Assembly (NCBI GenBank): GCA_006384855.1
Contig: VCJN01002409.1
Location: forward strand, 165,749-229,748
Source: Tetraselmis striata
Taxonomy: Eukaryota; Chlorophyta; Chlorodendrophyceae; Chlorodendrales; Chlorodendraceae
Direction of reading: 5' to 3'
Length of the DNA: 64,000 nt
Shown here piece by piece: positions 54,492-64,000 of the stretch. Made by a program: the position numbers and the translations under genes. A model generated the notes under the pieces. It searched no databases, was not told the DNA's origin, and saw only the letters and a program-made list of their open reading frames with translations. Position 1 is the stretch's first letter. Every line of letters starts with the position of its first letter.

Positions 54492-54811
54492 CCCCGCCCC
54501 GCCTTGTCCAAATCCCTGCCCCCTTGCAGGCTCGTGCTGCGCTGGAGTTTAAGCTGCAGGAGCAGATAGCGGAGCGGCGGGCGGCGATCCAGGCGCTGCG
54601 GCAACAGTCGGAGCAGATAGACAAGTTCCTGGCCCAGGCGGCAGAGGCGCTGGTGCAGGTGGGGCGCGCCGCCCCGGATGAGCTCGGGGTGGCTCGGATG
54701 GTGCGTGATATCATGCTCGTACCTTGCAAAGTAATGCCACGGGGGTCAGCGGCTGTACGTGGTTGCGCACCCGCCCACGTACGGGTGCCGGCATCTATAG
54801 CGGCGCTCTAA
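53424..54811 (+). CDS. MED7: Mediator complex subunit 7
   Basis: Four exons (53424..53588, 53707..53779, 54151..54338, 54530..54811) give about 235 residues, within the family range. Residues of about 13-50 read VEQFPPPPAFYKLYGEG and LPPPPPPPLEGEYEQYGE, the MED7 N-terminus (PPPPxFYKxY...PPPPxxGxY.xFG). Exon 3 reads DVRGELLRLNKEVVFTFTEL and MMSLGLLLWNMQHLLNQLRP, and exon 4 RAALEFKLQEQIAERRAAIQ. Together they form the coiled-coil part, with the LLNxLRPHQAR signature created exactly across the exon 3/4 junction. It pairs with MED21 at the hinge of the Mediator middle module, in the nucleus. The C-terminus after about residue 207 (from VPCKVMPRG) is family-unlike and may be a read-through of a last intron. 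A C-run of about 28 sits in intron 3 near its acceptor. Confidence 0.92.
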
Positions 54812-56384
54812 CGGACTTTCTTATAGGTTGCATGCAAGCCCAATCTGAGGCTGCCACACTGGCAAGCGCTCCTATGGCCCCCGTCTCCCCCGCTTTGTCT
54901 TCACCATCCCCGTCAGATGCTACGGAGGGGGCTTGAGAGCTGAGAGTGCCGTCGTCGTCAGTCTCTCCCGCGGCTGGGCGCGAGGCCTCCCCGGTGACCT
55001 GCGGCATTACGCCGTCGTTGATAAGTGTTCTCATCAGAGCTGTGTCGGCACCCATACGCGCCCACGCGGAGATACCACGAGTGAACGGAGGATGTAATAC
55101 TTTTCTCGTCATGATGGTGTACGTGGGCCTGAGGAGCACTTTCTTAGATGCTGATTGTGATGTTTGCGCGGCCTGGGAACCAAGCGTGCACACCCCCCTA
55201 GATAACCATTAGATGGTTCACAAACAGCTACTCGAGAAACGGCAATAGGATGGTGCTGTGTGAAGGTGGACTCCGTGATGGCATTTAATCTATATGTTTT
55301 ATAACATGACATACAATATATACGTATATGTATATATCATACATTCATAAATGTTGTACTATATGAATACATTCATACATGCACCTACATACATATATGC
55401 ATACATGCATACATATACATACATTTCTATATGTTATGATATGATACATATATATATGTCCATATGATGTATCTGTATAATGTATATGTTATGCCATGCA
55501 CTAATTTAATATGACATGTACCATATGTTACTACATATGTATGCATGACATCCCATGTGCCCCCTCAACCCCTTGGATTCAAACCAAGCCTCAAAACCCT
55601 AGCTCGAATGACGTTTCAGGGTGACGCCCCAGGGAACGCTTGGGACTATATCCGTATGGGTTTCAACATGTTTACACCGGCTGCTGTAGGCCATAGGTGA
55701 TGGCGCAAGGCCACGGGGCTGAGCCGGCGATGGTGCTGGTGCAGGGGGACGGCGCAGCAGTGGCGCCGCCGCCATCTGGGGCTTCCTGAGAAGGCCGACG
55801 ACGAACCACTGCATCCCATGAGTCGGCAACACCAAAAATCAGCAAGTAAAACCTGAACGGATCCACCTGGTACATCTGATCTTTGACGCGAGTTGTTCGA
55901 TGCGGAAGCGTGGACCCTTACCCCCCAGGTAGCATCACGCGGGGAGCATACTTCATAGTGTGCCGGAGGGCTGCCCTGCCTCTGGGTGAACTGCTCCGGT
56001 GCTCATTCTTTTGAACAATCGTGCGCTATCTCCGGTACCGTGCGCTGTGGCAGGGAGCGGGGCATGAAGCCATCCGTGGAGCCTCAATTACAGAGTGCTA
56101 GCTTGAGCTACAGATGCCCGGCATCGTGGGCCCCTGGCGGTTCAAATGCGCCCCGCCCCACGGTGTTATTAAGCACTGCCTATCCATGCGCGGCTCGGCG
56201 CATCATTATTGCCCCCAACACCTCCCTAGCCTGGGGTCTCCCCTCCGCCCAGAGGCAGAGAGAGGCTCCGTGCTGGCGGGCCCTACGTTGCTGCCTGCGC
56301 CCATGCCGCTGCCGTCATAGTGAGCAGCCTGAGGTGTGAGGAGCAGCAACGTAAGGTTCCGCTGGCGTCTTCCAGCCAGCTTCC
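54812..56384. other. Convergent intergenic region, AT-rich core
   Basis: ATATATGTATAT- and ACATACATA-type simple sequence fills about 55300-55560, between the 3' ends of MED7 (+) and the kinase (-). No gene is supported; minus-strand frames at 55599-55875 have no domain. Confidence 0.5.
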
Positions 56385-59300
56385 CTAGCCGCCCCACGAA
56401 GTCTCCTCCCTTAGCTGGAGGGTGCCGCGCTCGGCCCTGGCCAAGGGATGGTACGCCGCGATGCCACCCATCTCCCTCCCCATGGTGGGCCACCCGCCAG
56501 GGGAGCGCGGCTGCTGCTGCGGCTGCTGCTGCAGGCGGGCATGGCTTAGTTGGCTGGGCCGGCAGTCCCCCGAGCTGCGGATGTGAACCACGGCATCGGT
56601 GCGGCCCGCCAGCAGCCGCCCGGTAGCGGCCTCAATCTGCTGCGATTCCATGGCAGCGGCCTCTTTGCGCTGAAGGTTGGCCAGGTTCAGGGAGGCCCGC
56701 ATCGCAGCGTCCTGTGTACACATAGTCGCGCCGGGGGGGGGGGGGGGGGGGTTAATTACTGAGTGCGACAAGTGGGCTCGCGTGATGGCAACTTCAGAGC
56801 CATGTGCGAGTATCGAGAGGATCTGCTGTCGAGCGCGACTCTTTATTATTCAACACCTCGATACCGGAATGTATCGTCGGCAAGATCCTGTCAAGTATGG
56901 GTGTCGAGTGTATCGGGCGAGGTCATATTATGGCGAGTAGCGATTATCAATCAAGCAAACTATAGCGACTATCGGTGTTATTGATGCAACAGTACCCAGT
57001 CCCGTCACGTATTCAATTTGGTGGGTGCCGACGAGCGACTCTCGGCAGCAAGCAGATCATGCCGAAATTGGCCGAGCATTTGCAACGACTCCGACGAATA
57101 TGTGGATAATGAGCGAGGGCTAGCGCGTAGGTGGGACAACTGCTGCCAGCTCTGCGGCTCACCTTCTCCTTGAGCGACTTCCTGGCTGTGTGGCCGACCG
57201 CGTCTGCCCGCTGCTCCTCCAGCAGGGGCTTCTTATGCTGCTGCTGCGTGTGAGGGGACGCGGCGCCGCGCCCTTTCTTGCTCAGGTCGCGGAAGCTGCT
57301 GAGGAAGTTCTTGCCTCGAAGCTGCTTCTTGATCGTCTTGGCGAACGAGGCGCCGCCCCGCGATTCGTCCTTCTGCCCGCCAGGCGCGGGTCCCCTCGCG
57401 GCTTCGCCGGCCACGTGGCGCTGGCTAGCGGCCTGAGGCGACCCCGACACGGCGGAGGGCTTCCAACCTTCGGGCACCTTGGCGGCGTGACGGGAAGGAG
57501 TTTTGCTGACCGGCGGCGAGTCGTTCTGTGGATACTGGAGGGGCAACGCCAAGACAAGGCGGGTCAGAAACGTTGGCACGAGGCAGTTTCCGCAACCGCG
57601 TGAGCGCACCCTGATGAACCCGGCCGACATCTCGGCACCGTTTTGCAAGAATCAAGAATCGCCGTGAACTATTTTCGACACGACGAATCGTCGTGGCTAC
57701 TCGACCAAAGGCAGTCGTCGATATTGTTGAGCCGCGGAACCACAACAATATCTTTCGATCACCATTCCAAAACTCGACACGGCGCGACTCGATAGTCGAT
57801 ATCACTATGTATACTCGATATCGCAGCAAGTCGAGAAATCGAAGTCGTGACGACGTGTATCGGAAGTTGATGATGCTTGGTTGTATTTCCGCACTCACCA
57901 TGCTCAAGGAGCCGAAGCTGCTGTGCAGCGTGTCCATGCTGTGGGCATGCTTCAGCGCGGGGCCGCCTCCAAATTGCGGTGGCCGCTGATCCCCCACCAG
58001 CACAGCGACGGACTGCTGTTGCGGCGACTGGCCCTTCTTTGGGGTGCTGCCTTCGCGTGTGCGCCGGGAGTCCTCCATCTCCTGCGCGCTTGAGCGCGCC
58101 ATGGCGGCGTTCACCACGCGCTGAGCAGACACCTGCTGCGCTGGTATCATGCCTGTGGGAGACACGTCAGCTGGATTCAATAACTGAGTGAGCAGGGCGC
58201 CATACAGGATGGCTGCAGGCCAGCGGGTCACTTTATGAAGCAACGACATCCTCCAGGCATCAGCAGGTCGGTGCTGCGCTCACCCTTGGGTGCTTCGGCG
58301 CCGTTATTCCAGCAGACCTGTACCACTGCCCGCGGCGGTCCGCAAAGGGACAGGATCCAGGGATGACGCAGCATGCCCGGCACCGTCGGCCGCACCGCGG
58401 GGTTCTGTGCGGCAGATGCAGCAGCCAAGGGGGCAGGATCGGTCACAGGAAGCCAGGGGATCGGTCAGGGGAAGCGCTGGGAGCGATCACAGGACAAAGC
58501 GCAAGAGTGTGATGACGGCGACCAAGTAGGCTGGTAGATAGGCAGTCTGGTGAGGCTGTGCGCACGCACCTTTTCCAAAGCTCGGCGCACAAAGTCTTTG
58601 GCGCCCTCGGACATCCAGCTGGGAAAGCGCGGGTCCTTGGTCATGATCGCATCCATCGTGCTGTCGCGTACGGCCTGAAGTATTTAAGACAGCTTTGTCA
58701 AACAACACGCTATGTTGACAGACATCCCACAACAGCCTGTCATTCCCCCCTCTGGCATTGGAAGATGCAGGTCTGCCCACCATTGCGAACGGAGGCCGTC
58801 CAATGAGCAGCTCGTATGTGAGCACACCGACGCCCCATGCATCCACCTCACCGCCGTATGCCAGGGACACATTGCCCTTGTTTTCGTCAGGGTGTTTCTT
58901 GTCCGGGCACACGAGCACCTCGGGGGCCATGTAGTCAAGCGTCCCGAGACGTGTGACAGGGCGCTCCTCGATAGAGTTTATTGACAGCCCAAAGTCTAAA
59001 ACCGGCAGGGAGCAAGGGCGGCTGTCAGCACCATGGCAGGCTTTCCCCGGTCGACAGCACAGCAATTGGAGAGGACGAGATTGAGAGGCAATCAGCAAGT
59101 CAAGAAATTTCAGGTTACCCACCAGCAATCTTCAGGATCCGATTCTGATCAAACAAAGTGTTCTCTGGCTTGATGTCCCGATGCACGATTCCCTGTCACA
59201 GATCGGAAACAGACCTTTAGCAAACATAGAGAAACCCATTTGCTGTGGCTACACAACAGCTTTCATCATGGCAGGGGAAGACGGGAATACTGAAAGGGCA

Positions 59301-60214
59301 TGCCTACCCGCTCATGCAGGTGAGACATAGCCCTCAGGAAGGGTACAAGCACAGTGCACACGGTCTCCTGCTCGCTCATACGGCCCCCGAGGCGACGCAG
59401 CTCATCAAAGAGATCGCCGCCGGCCGCGTATTGCATGACCAAGTATATGCGAGACTCGTCTTCAAAGGCGCCATACTGCACACCGAAGCAGTCGTCATCA
59501 TTCACGGTTTCAACACTGCGTGCGCACTCTGGTGGAACACAACCAGCAAATCACCATAAGGTTTCACGGCATGGCGGCCCAGGGCAACCTACCAGGTCGA
59601 CAACATTGGCATGCTGAATTTGAATGTGAATCTGGATCTCCCGCTCAACCTGGCGCATGTTCAATATGCCAAGCTTGCGCTTTTTGTAGATCTTCAGAGC
59701 AACAGGTATGGCGGACTTGCGGCAGAAGGCATGATAGACCACAGAGGCGGCACCGGCACCAATCTCTTTCACCAGCGCGTAATCCTTCAGTGTCCTGCAG
59801 GCCAAACGGCAGGCAGGATTCAGTTACGATGGGCGAGTGAAGTATGGAATAGGGGACCTGGCCTGGCCGGTGGACGCACCAGGACTCGAGGCGGCGCATC
59901 TGCGGTGGGCAGAAGGGCGCCACCGCAATCATGCGGGAAACACTTGGCGGCTTCGATGGCGATTGACCTTGCATATGCTTTGGGCTGTTGGGATAGCTCA
60001 AGGGCGACCCTGGCACTGGGTGAGACTTTGGCGAGCTTGTGTAGTCCAGGCGATGCGCGGCAGGCATATGTTGCTTCACTGGGGTGCTGTTTGCCGGCAT
60101 CGAATGAGCATGTGCCAGCGTGGGCACGTCCTTGAAAGGTGACATGCTGCCTGCCGTATACCTGACCGAGGAAGAGCCAGAACGCATCACATTTAATCTG
60201 TTGAATTGGCTCAT
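56385..60214 (-). CDS. CALK: Aurora-like (CALK-type) serine/threonine kinase
   Basis: Ten exons join in frame to about 719 residues: 60214..59880, 59794..59593, 59475..59308, 59192..59123, 58995..58781, 58674..58570, 58404..58284, 58152..57899, 57525..57163 and 56711..56385. The N-terminus is Ser/Pro-rich. The kinase domain starts near residue 113: EIGAGAASVVYHAF (Gly loop), VALKIYKK (Lys 146), GIVHRDIKPEN (Asp 241), DFGLSI (Asp 259), TRLGTLDYMAPE (T-loop Thr 273/277) and GGEVDAWGVGVLTYELLIGR. The T-loop and ENKGN insert before the GxxVDxWAVGVL motif recall Chlamydomonas aurora-like kinase, which acts in flagellar signalling and length control. The last two exons encode a basic Gln/Ser-rich tail (SFAKTIKKQLRGKNFLSSFR) as in CALK. 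All catalytic residues are present. The start could be further upstream; ATG 60145 is an alternative. Symbol given by resemblance. Confidence 0.85.
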
Positions 60215-61795
60215 TAAGCGTTCAAAGCTTTTCCTCGAGCTCCCCCCCCTCCACCTTTCCCCTCTCCCGTCTGAGCAAGGTATCGGTTGCCTATTAGTGC
60301 CATGATATTCAACTACAAACTGTATCTTGGCACGTAGTATCGGCCGATGTCGCGACAGATAAAAAACAACGCGCACGTCACGAGCATATCCGGTACCGAC
60401 ACTGTCGCGACGACACTGATGCCGAGCGCCGACCCCGTCCGCGTCTCTTCCTGCCACATTGGCTAGTTCCTACTCCATTTCATGTTTGCACCGTGGTCCA
60501 AAACGTACCGTTGAGGTGGACAACCTGCCGCGCTGGGCTGCACTACGCTCCGCGCTCGGAAGAAGTTTCTGCCGCTATCAGAATGTCATGCCCGGGGGAT
60601 GTGTGGGCTTGGCAGCCTCCTCCTCGGGTTTGATGCTCGTTCCTCCGGCAGCTGCGTGGCTGTTCGGTCGCCCGTGCCCGAGGCCTCCTCCAGCGGGCAC
60701 TCGTCGTTCGATGCCGCCAACTGCTTTTAATAGAGGCAACGTAACTGTATCCTTTTCTTACGTAGTGCGGCTTGTTTCTGCTTGCTTTGCTGTCCGTCCA
60801 CGAGATGTGCTAGGTCCCCTCTCGACGTCACTTTCGACCACAAGTGTGCCTGCGAACTCGTTCGACGCGCTGGCGTTTGGAAGCCGAAGGGGGGGGAGGG
60901 GGGACAAGAGCAGCTGCGGACAGCTGCTTGCTCAGCCCGGCAGTGGACTGATTTCCGAGGGGCGTAATTAGTGGCCCGACTTCGCCACGTCCAGCCTATC
61001 GTCCCGGCAGGGTAGCTTGCACGCAAATAGACGGGCGGTACACGCGCGGGCAGCAGGCGGCCGGGGGTAAAGCCACTGTCTGAGGGGTTTACAGCCACTC
61101 GGCTGGCTTTGCCAACTGCTTCGGCCGAGAGCAGAGCCAACCAACGCCGAAATAGCGGTGGTCTTTGCAAGCCCGTATCAAGCCCACCCGGTCAGTACAG
61201 ATAGCCGAGGGCAACGGGATGCCAGTGTTTCTAACCAGCAATCGTTGGGACGTCCAGGCTGCTTAGCCCTGGTTTCGCCGAGCCGCCGACAACATATGCG
61301 CCTGCCTATTGCTGGGCTGCCGACGCCCACTCAGCGAGCAAACGGATCGACAAGGCGCGTATAATAGTAATAAATTTAAAAATACCGGTACGGTACCTGT
61401 ACCGTCTGCTGCCATATATACTGAATTGGGGCTGACCTAAAGTACTACATGTGCGTGCTCTCGAGTCTCATCGACCCGTCGTCAAAGAATAAACTGTTTC
61501 ATGACGCCCCGTCGCCCCCGACGAGCAACGGTCGCTCCGCGACTCATGCTGCACCCACGCGATAGATGTCGTACCGATGATATAGTCGCTATAGTACTAT
61601 ATATTGCACCTTCTATACGGTCGCGGCGTACGTTACTTTACACATGCTAATAACGGGACAACGTACCGTTATTACAGTTCAAAGTTCGTTAGAAATCTGT
61701 TCTGCTTCTACTGCTCGTAACAACGAGTAACCCCCCCCCCCCCCCCCCCCCCCCCCGCCCCGGCCGCCGCCCCCAAATAGCGACTAGCGCCCCCC
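60215..61795. other. Intergenic
   Basis: The left end should hold the kinase promoter. Frames at 60459..60971 (+) and 60727..61170 (-) overlap without a domain. A C-run of about 24 lies at 61731-61756, just before the LINE tail. Confidence 0.4.
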
Positions 61796-61834
61796 CAATT
61801 CCTGTACGTAAGGATTGTAGTCGTCGCTACAATA

Positions 61835-62180
61835 AGCCCCCGCGGGATGGGGCTTGCCCCAACTCGCGTTTCTCGAATGGGCCGACGTCTAAACGGGTAT
61901 GTAGGGCAGACCTTCCGTGGTCATCAGTGCCGGGTGTTTTGATGGCAGTGTTTTGGTACAGTGATCCAGCATTGTTGCCAATTCTTGGCCTCTCCTGGCC
62001 TGGCCACTGGCCTCTAGTTAGTCTCGCAGAATGCTTCAGCAATTTGCTTTGTGACAATCGGGGAGCGTCGCCTTCCGCACAGGGCTTTCCGTAACTTGAT
62101 CGCCGCCTCAACGGCCGTGGTAGAGACGCTGCAAGGGTTTCACTGTTGCCAGTCCTGTCCAAGGGGCAGGAAAACAAAGC
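61835..62180 (+). repeat. LINE 3' tail, longer truncated copy
   Basis: It matches 15866-16175 over GGGCTTGCCCCAA, GTAGGGCAGACCTT, ATGGCAGTGTTTT, GGAGCGTCGCCTT, GGCCGTGGTAGAGACGCTGC and CCAGTCCTGTCCAAGGGGCA. This shows the family's 3' region is at least 300 bp. Confidence 0.75.
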
Positions 62181-62470
62181 CGCCCGGAGAGGCGGGCGCG
62201 CAATACTGATGACGAGTAATCGCAACTAGGGATTATATGGTCAGATGTAGTCATCTAGAGGTTAACAGTATTTAGTAATGTTGTACTGCGCACGATCCCC
62301 GCGGTCGGCGCACGGACTAGGGGCGGCCTGCCGGCCCGCACCAACACCACGACCTGAAGGATCCACCCTCGGGCACCGGCACTCTCTGCTTTGCGCTCGC
62401 CTCAACCGGCTCGCGCACTAGCCCCTAGCAGCCTCGACTCTAGCAGTCGAGGAGAGTGGCAGCTTAGTCT

Positions 62471-63280
62471 ATGCCGATTCGGACCCGAGCCTCAGCCTCC
62501 CGAGACGCTACACCTTCCCCACCCCGCGACAGCAGGATGCCCCCTCGCTCTGTACCGGAAGACGCCCTAGTCGACGACGCCCCGGGCGGCGCCACAACGG
62601 CATCTATCGCGGAATTGGGAAAACGCCTGACGGCCCAAGCGGAAGCCCTAAAGAAGGGGCTGGCCGAGCAGTTCGAGGCGGCTACGGCCGCCTTACACGC
62701 TCGACTGGCCCCTCCCGTGCAACCGCCTCCTCCCAAAGGCACCCAGCCAACCATTCCCGCGGGCGCGCCTGCGCCCGAGGGTGGTGAGCAAGGAGCGCAA
62801 GAGCCCCTTCCTGCTGAGCTGGACGCACTCGACACCGAGCTCGAGTATGTCGACTACGCCTACTTCGGCCAAGTCCCCCCTTCCGGTCTAGAGCCACCCC
62901 CACGCGACGGCGACGAGCCTCGCTTGTGGACTCTGACCGACGACACCGAATTGGAAAAACGCCTGACGGCCCAAGCGGAAGCCCTAAAGAAGCGGCTGGC
63001 CGAGCAGTTCGAGGCGGCTACGGCCGCCTTACCCGCTCGACTGGCCCCTCCGACCCGTGCAACCGCCTCCTCCCAAAGGCACCCAGCCAGCCATTTCCGC
63101 GGGCGCGCCTGCGCCCGAGGGTGGTGAGCAAGGAGCGCAAGAGCCCCTTCCTGCTGAGCTAGACGCACTCGACACCGAGCTCGAGTACGTCGACTTCGCC
63201 TACTTCGGCCAAGTCCCCCCTTCCGGTCTGGAGCCACCCCCACGCGACGGCGACGAGCCTCGCTGTGGACTCTGACCGAC
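62471..63280 (+). pseudogene. gag-like coding fragment with in-frame 336-bp duplication
   Basis: ATG 62471 opens a 218-codon frame. Residues read ELGKRLTAQAEALKKGLAEQ then FEAATAALHARLAPP (coiled coil), a proline/Gly-rich part, and ELDALDTELEYVDYAYFGQV. The 336-bp unit starting at 62612 repeats at 62948. In unit 2 a 4-bp insertion (near 63050) shifts the frame and a 1-bp deletion (near 63265) follows, so the frame stops at 63127 while the other frame ends at 63275. The coiled coil plus Pro-rich linker resembles the start of retroelement gag proteins, but no zinc knuckle or pol is present; family unknown. Confidence 0.4.
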
Positions 63281-64000
63281 GACACCGCCACTGTGAGATT
63301 CAGATGTGACATACAGGTGACGAAGCACTACTAGTAGCGACTATTATTTATCCGTGAAGGCTGCTGCTGGTGGCGGCACGTCCATCCAGTTACGTGCGAG
63401 TACATCCGGCGTTATTGCCGGCGGGCGATAAATCCTTTTTGTCATCATTGAGGAAGTCGTACGAGCCCGGTAAAATGTTACATGGCACTGACGTACAAGG
63501 TACAAGGTTGTCCGTGCAGTACCGGGTAGTACGCGATATATTTATTGAGCCGGTACCGGGTATCAGTACGAACCCTGTGAGTCGTCCTGTGGATAACTAC
63601 GACTATTAGTACATGGGAGCGCAAATCGCAGCCGTACGTACTTGGTAACACTGGGGAATTTGCAGTACTAGTACTGCTGATCGGGCCTGCCAGCCGTCCG
63701 ATCAAAGGTCATCAGATGGGCGGTTTGGCTGCCATGTTTTGCCAAAGAGTGCTCACGTTACATAAATATTCGCGAGGGGGAGGGCGGGGGCAGGCAGCGG
63801 TTTGCCGAAGAATGTTTGAATTACAATATTCGCGACAGCTGCCATCGGGGGATGTGGCCCGGGGGGGGGGGGGGGGGGGGGGGTGCGGGGGCGGGGGACC
63901 ACGCCCGCCCCGCCCCCCCCCGCCCCCCCCTCCCGCCTGGGGGGGGGGGGGGGGGGGGGGTGAGGGGACGGGGGGGGGGAAGCTACTGCTTGTTCTTGTT
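63281..64000. other. Intergenic end of window with G/C homopolymers
   Basis: No gene. Runs of about 23-24 G (63860-63883), a C-rich stretch (63907-63935) and about 21 G (63941-63961) occupy the end. No telomeric TTTAGGG-type repeat is seen. Confidence 0.5.

Noticed and set aside
58228..58446. Kinase exon 7 continuing to CRCFIK as a C-terminus
   Set aside because: The donor CAAGG|GTGAGC at 58284 joins in phase to the next exon (GMIPAQQVS), giving the longer tail expected of CALK-type kinases. The read-through would truncate it.
63850..64000. Telomere at the window end
   Set aside because: The sequence is homopolymeric G/C runs with no TTTAGGG or TTTTAGGG repeats.

Overview
The window looks like nuclear DNA of a green alga (Chlorophyta). 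The exons are GC-rich and the introns short with GT..AG borders. Several genes are clearly eukaryotic: a cohesin kleisin, Mediator subunit 7, and an Aurora-related kinase that most resembles the Chlamydomonas CALK type. There is a eukaryotic tRNA-His with internal promoter boxes, and there are tRNA-derived SINEs, LINE tails, a Ty1/copia element and a pogo element. Placement below Chlorophyta is inference only. I see no operons, Shine-Dalgarno sites or CRISPR arrays.

Layout. 0-1.7 kb holds a minus-strand SdiA-regulated-type beta-propeller gene with two six-cysteine modules. 3.8-20 kb is a graveyard of mobile DNA: SINEs, a C2H2-finger remnant, a piggyBac-like zinc-ribbon remnant, a 180-190 bp satellite array, an unknown decayed spliced coding region, a pogo element with perfect 29-bp inverted repeats, a 228-bp tandem repeat, a LINE 3' end and a dispersed non-coding repeat called repeat X here. 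One tRNA-His lies inside it. 21-31 kb is a gene island: a type II membrane protein with a MACPF-like ectodomain (+), an acidic orphan membrane protein (-), a YfcG/Ure2p-type glutathione S-transferase (-) and a two-module VOC/glyoxalase-fold protein (-). 32-36.5 kb is again mobile: repeat X, a 1.45-kb copia-like element with both LTRs, an inverted-repeat DNA element, a LINE tail and the best-preserved SINE. 37.0-42.2 kb is the RAD21/SCC1 cohesin gene, which I resolve as ten exons. 43-53 kb is accessory: a tRNA-like sequence, a possible Ty3-type fragment, a 575-bp-spaced direct repeat, and an approximately 5-kb element between 70-bp inverted repeats that carries three satellite arrays and a duplicated block. 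53.4-60.2 kb holds MED7 (+) and the Aurora/CALK-like kinase (-, ten exons), transcribed toward each other. 60.2-64 kb is intergenic with a LINE tail and a gag-like coding fragment containing an in-frame 336-bp duplication.

The cellular genes cover chromosome cohesion (RAD21), transcription (MED7), cell-cycle or flagellar signalling (kinase) and detoxification (GST and VOC neighbours). They are ordinary genes sitting in a repeat-rich landscape and do not form a single pathway. The most unusual structure is the 47.06-52.02 kb inverted-repeat unit packed with nucleosome-length satellite. A related satellite-plus-coding segment lies at 7.4-9.3 kb in the opposite orientation. Exon borders come from reading splice signals and checking frame and family fit; there are no transcript data.
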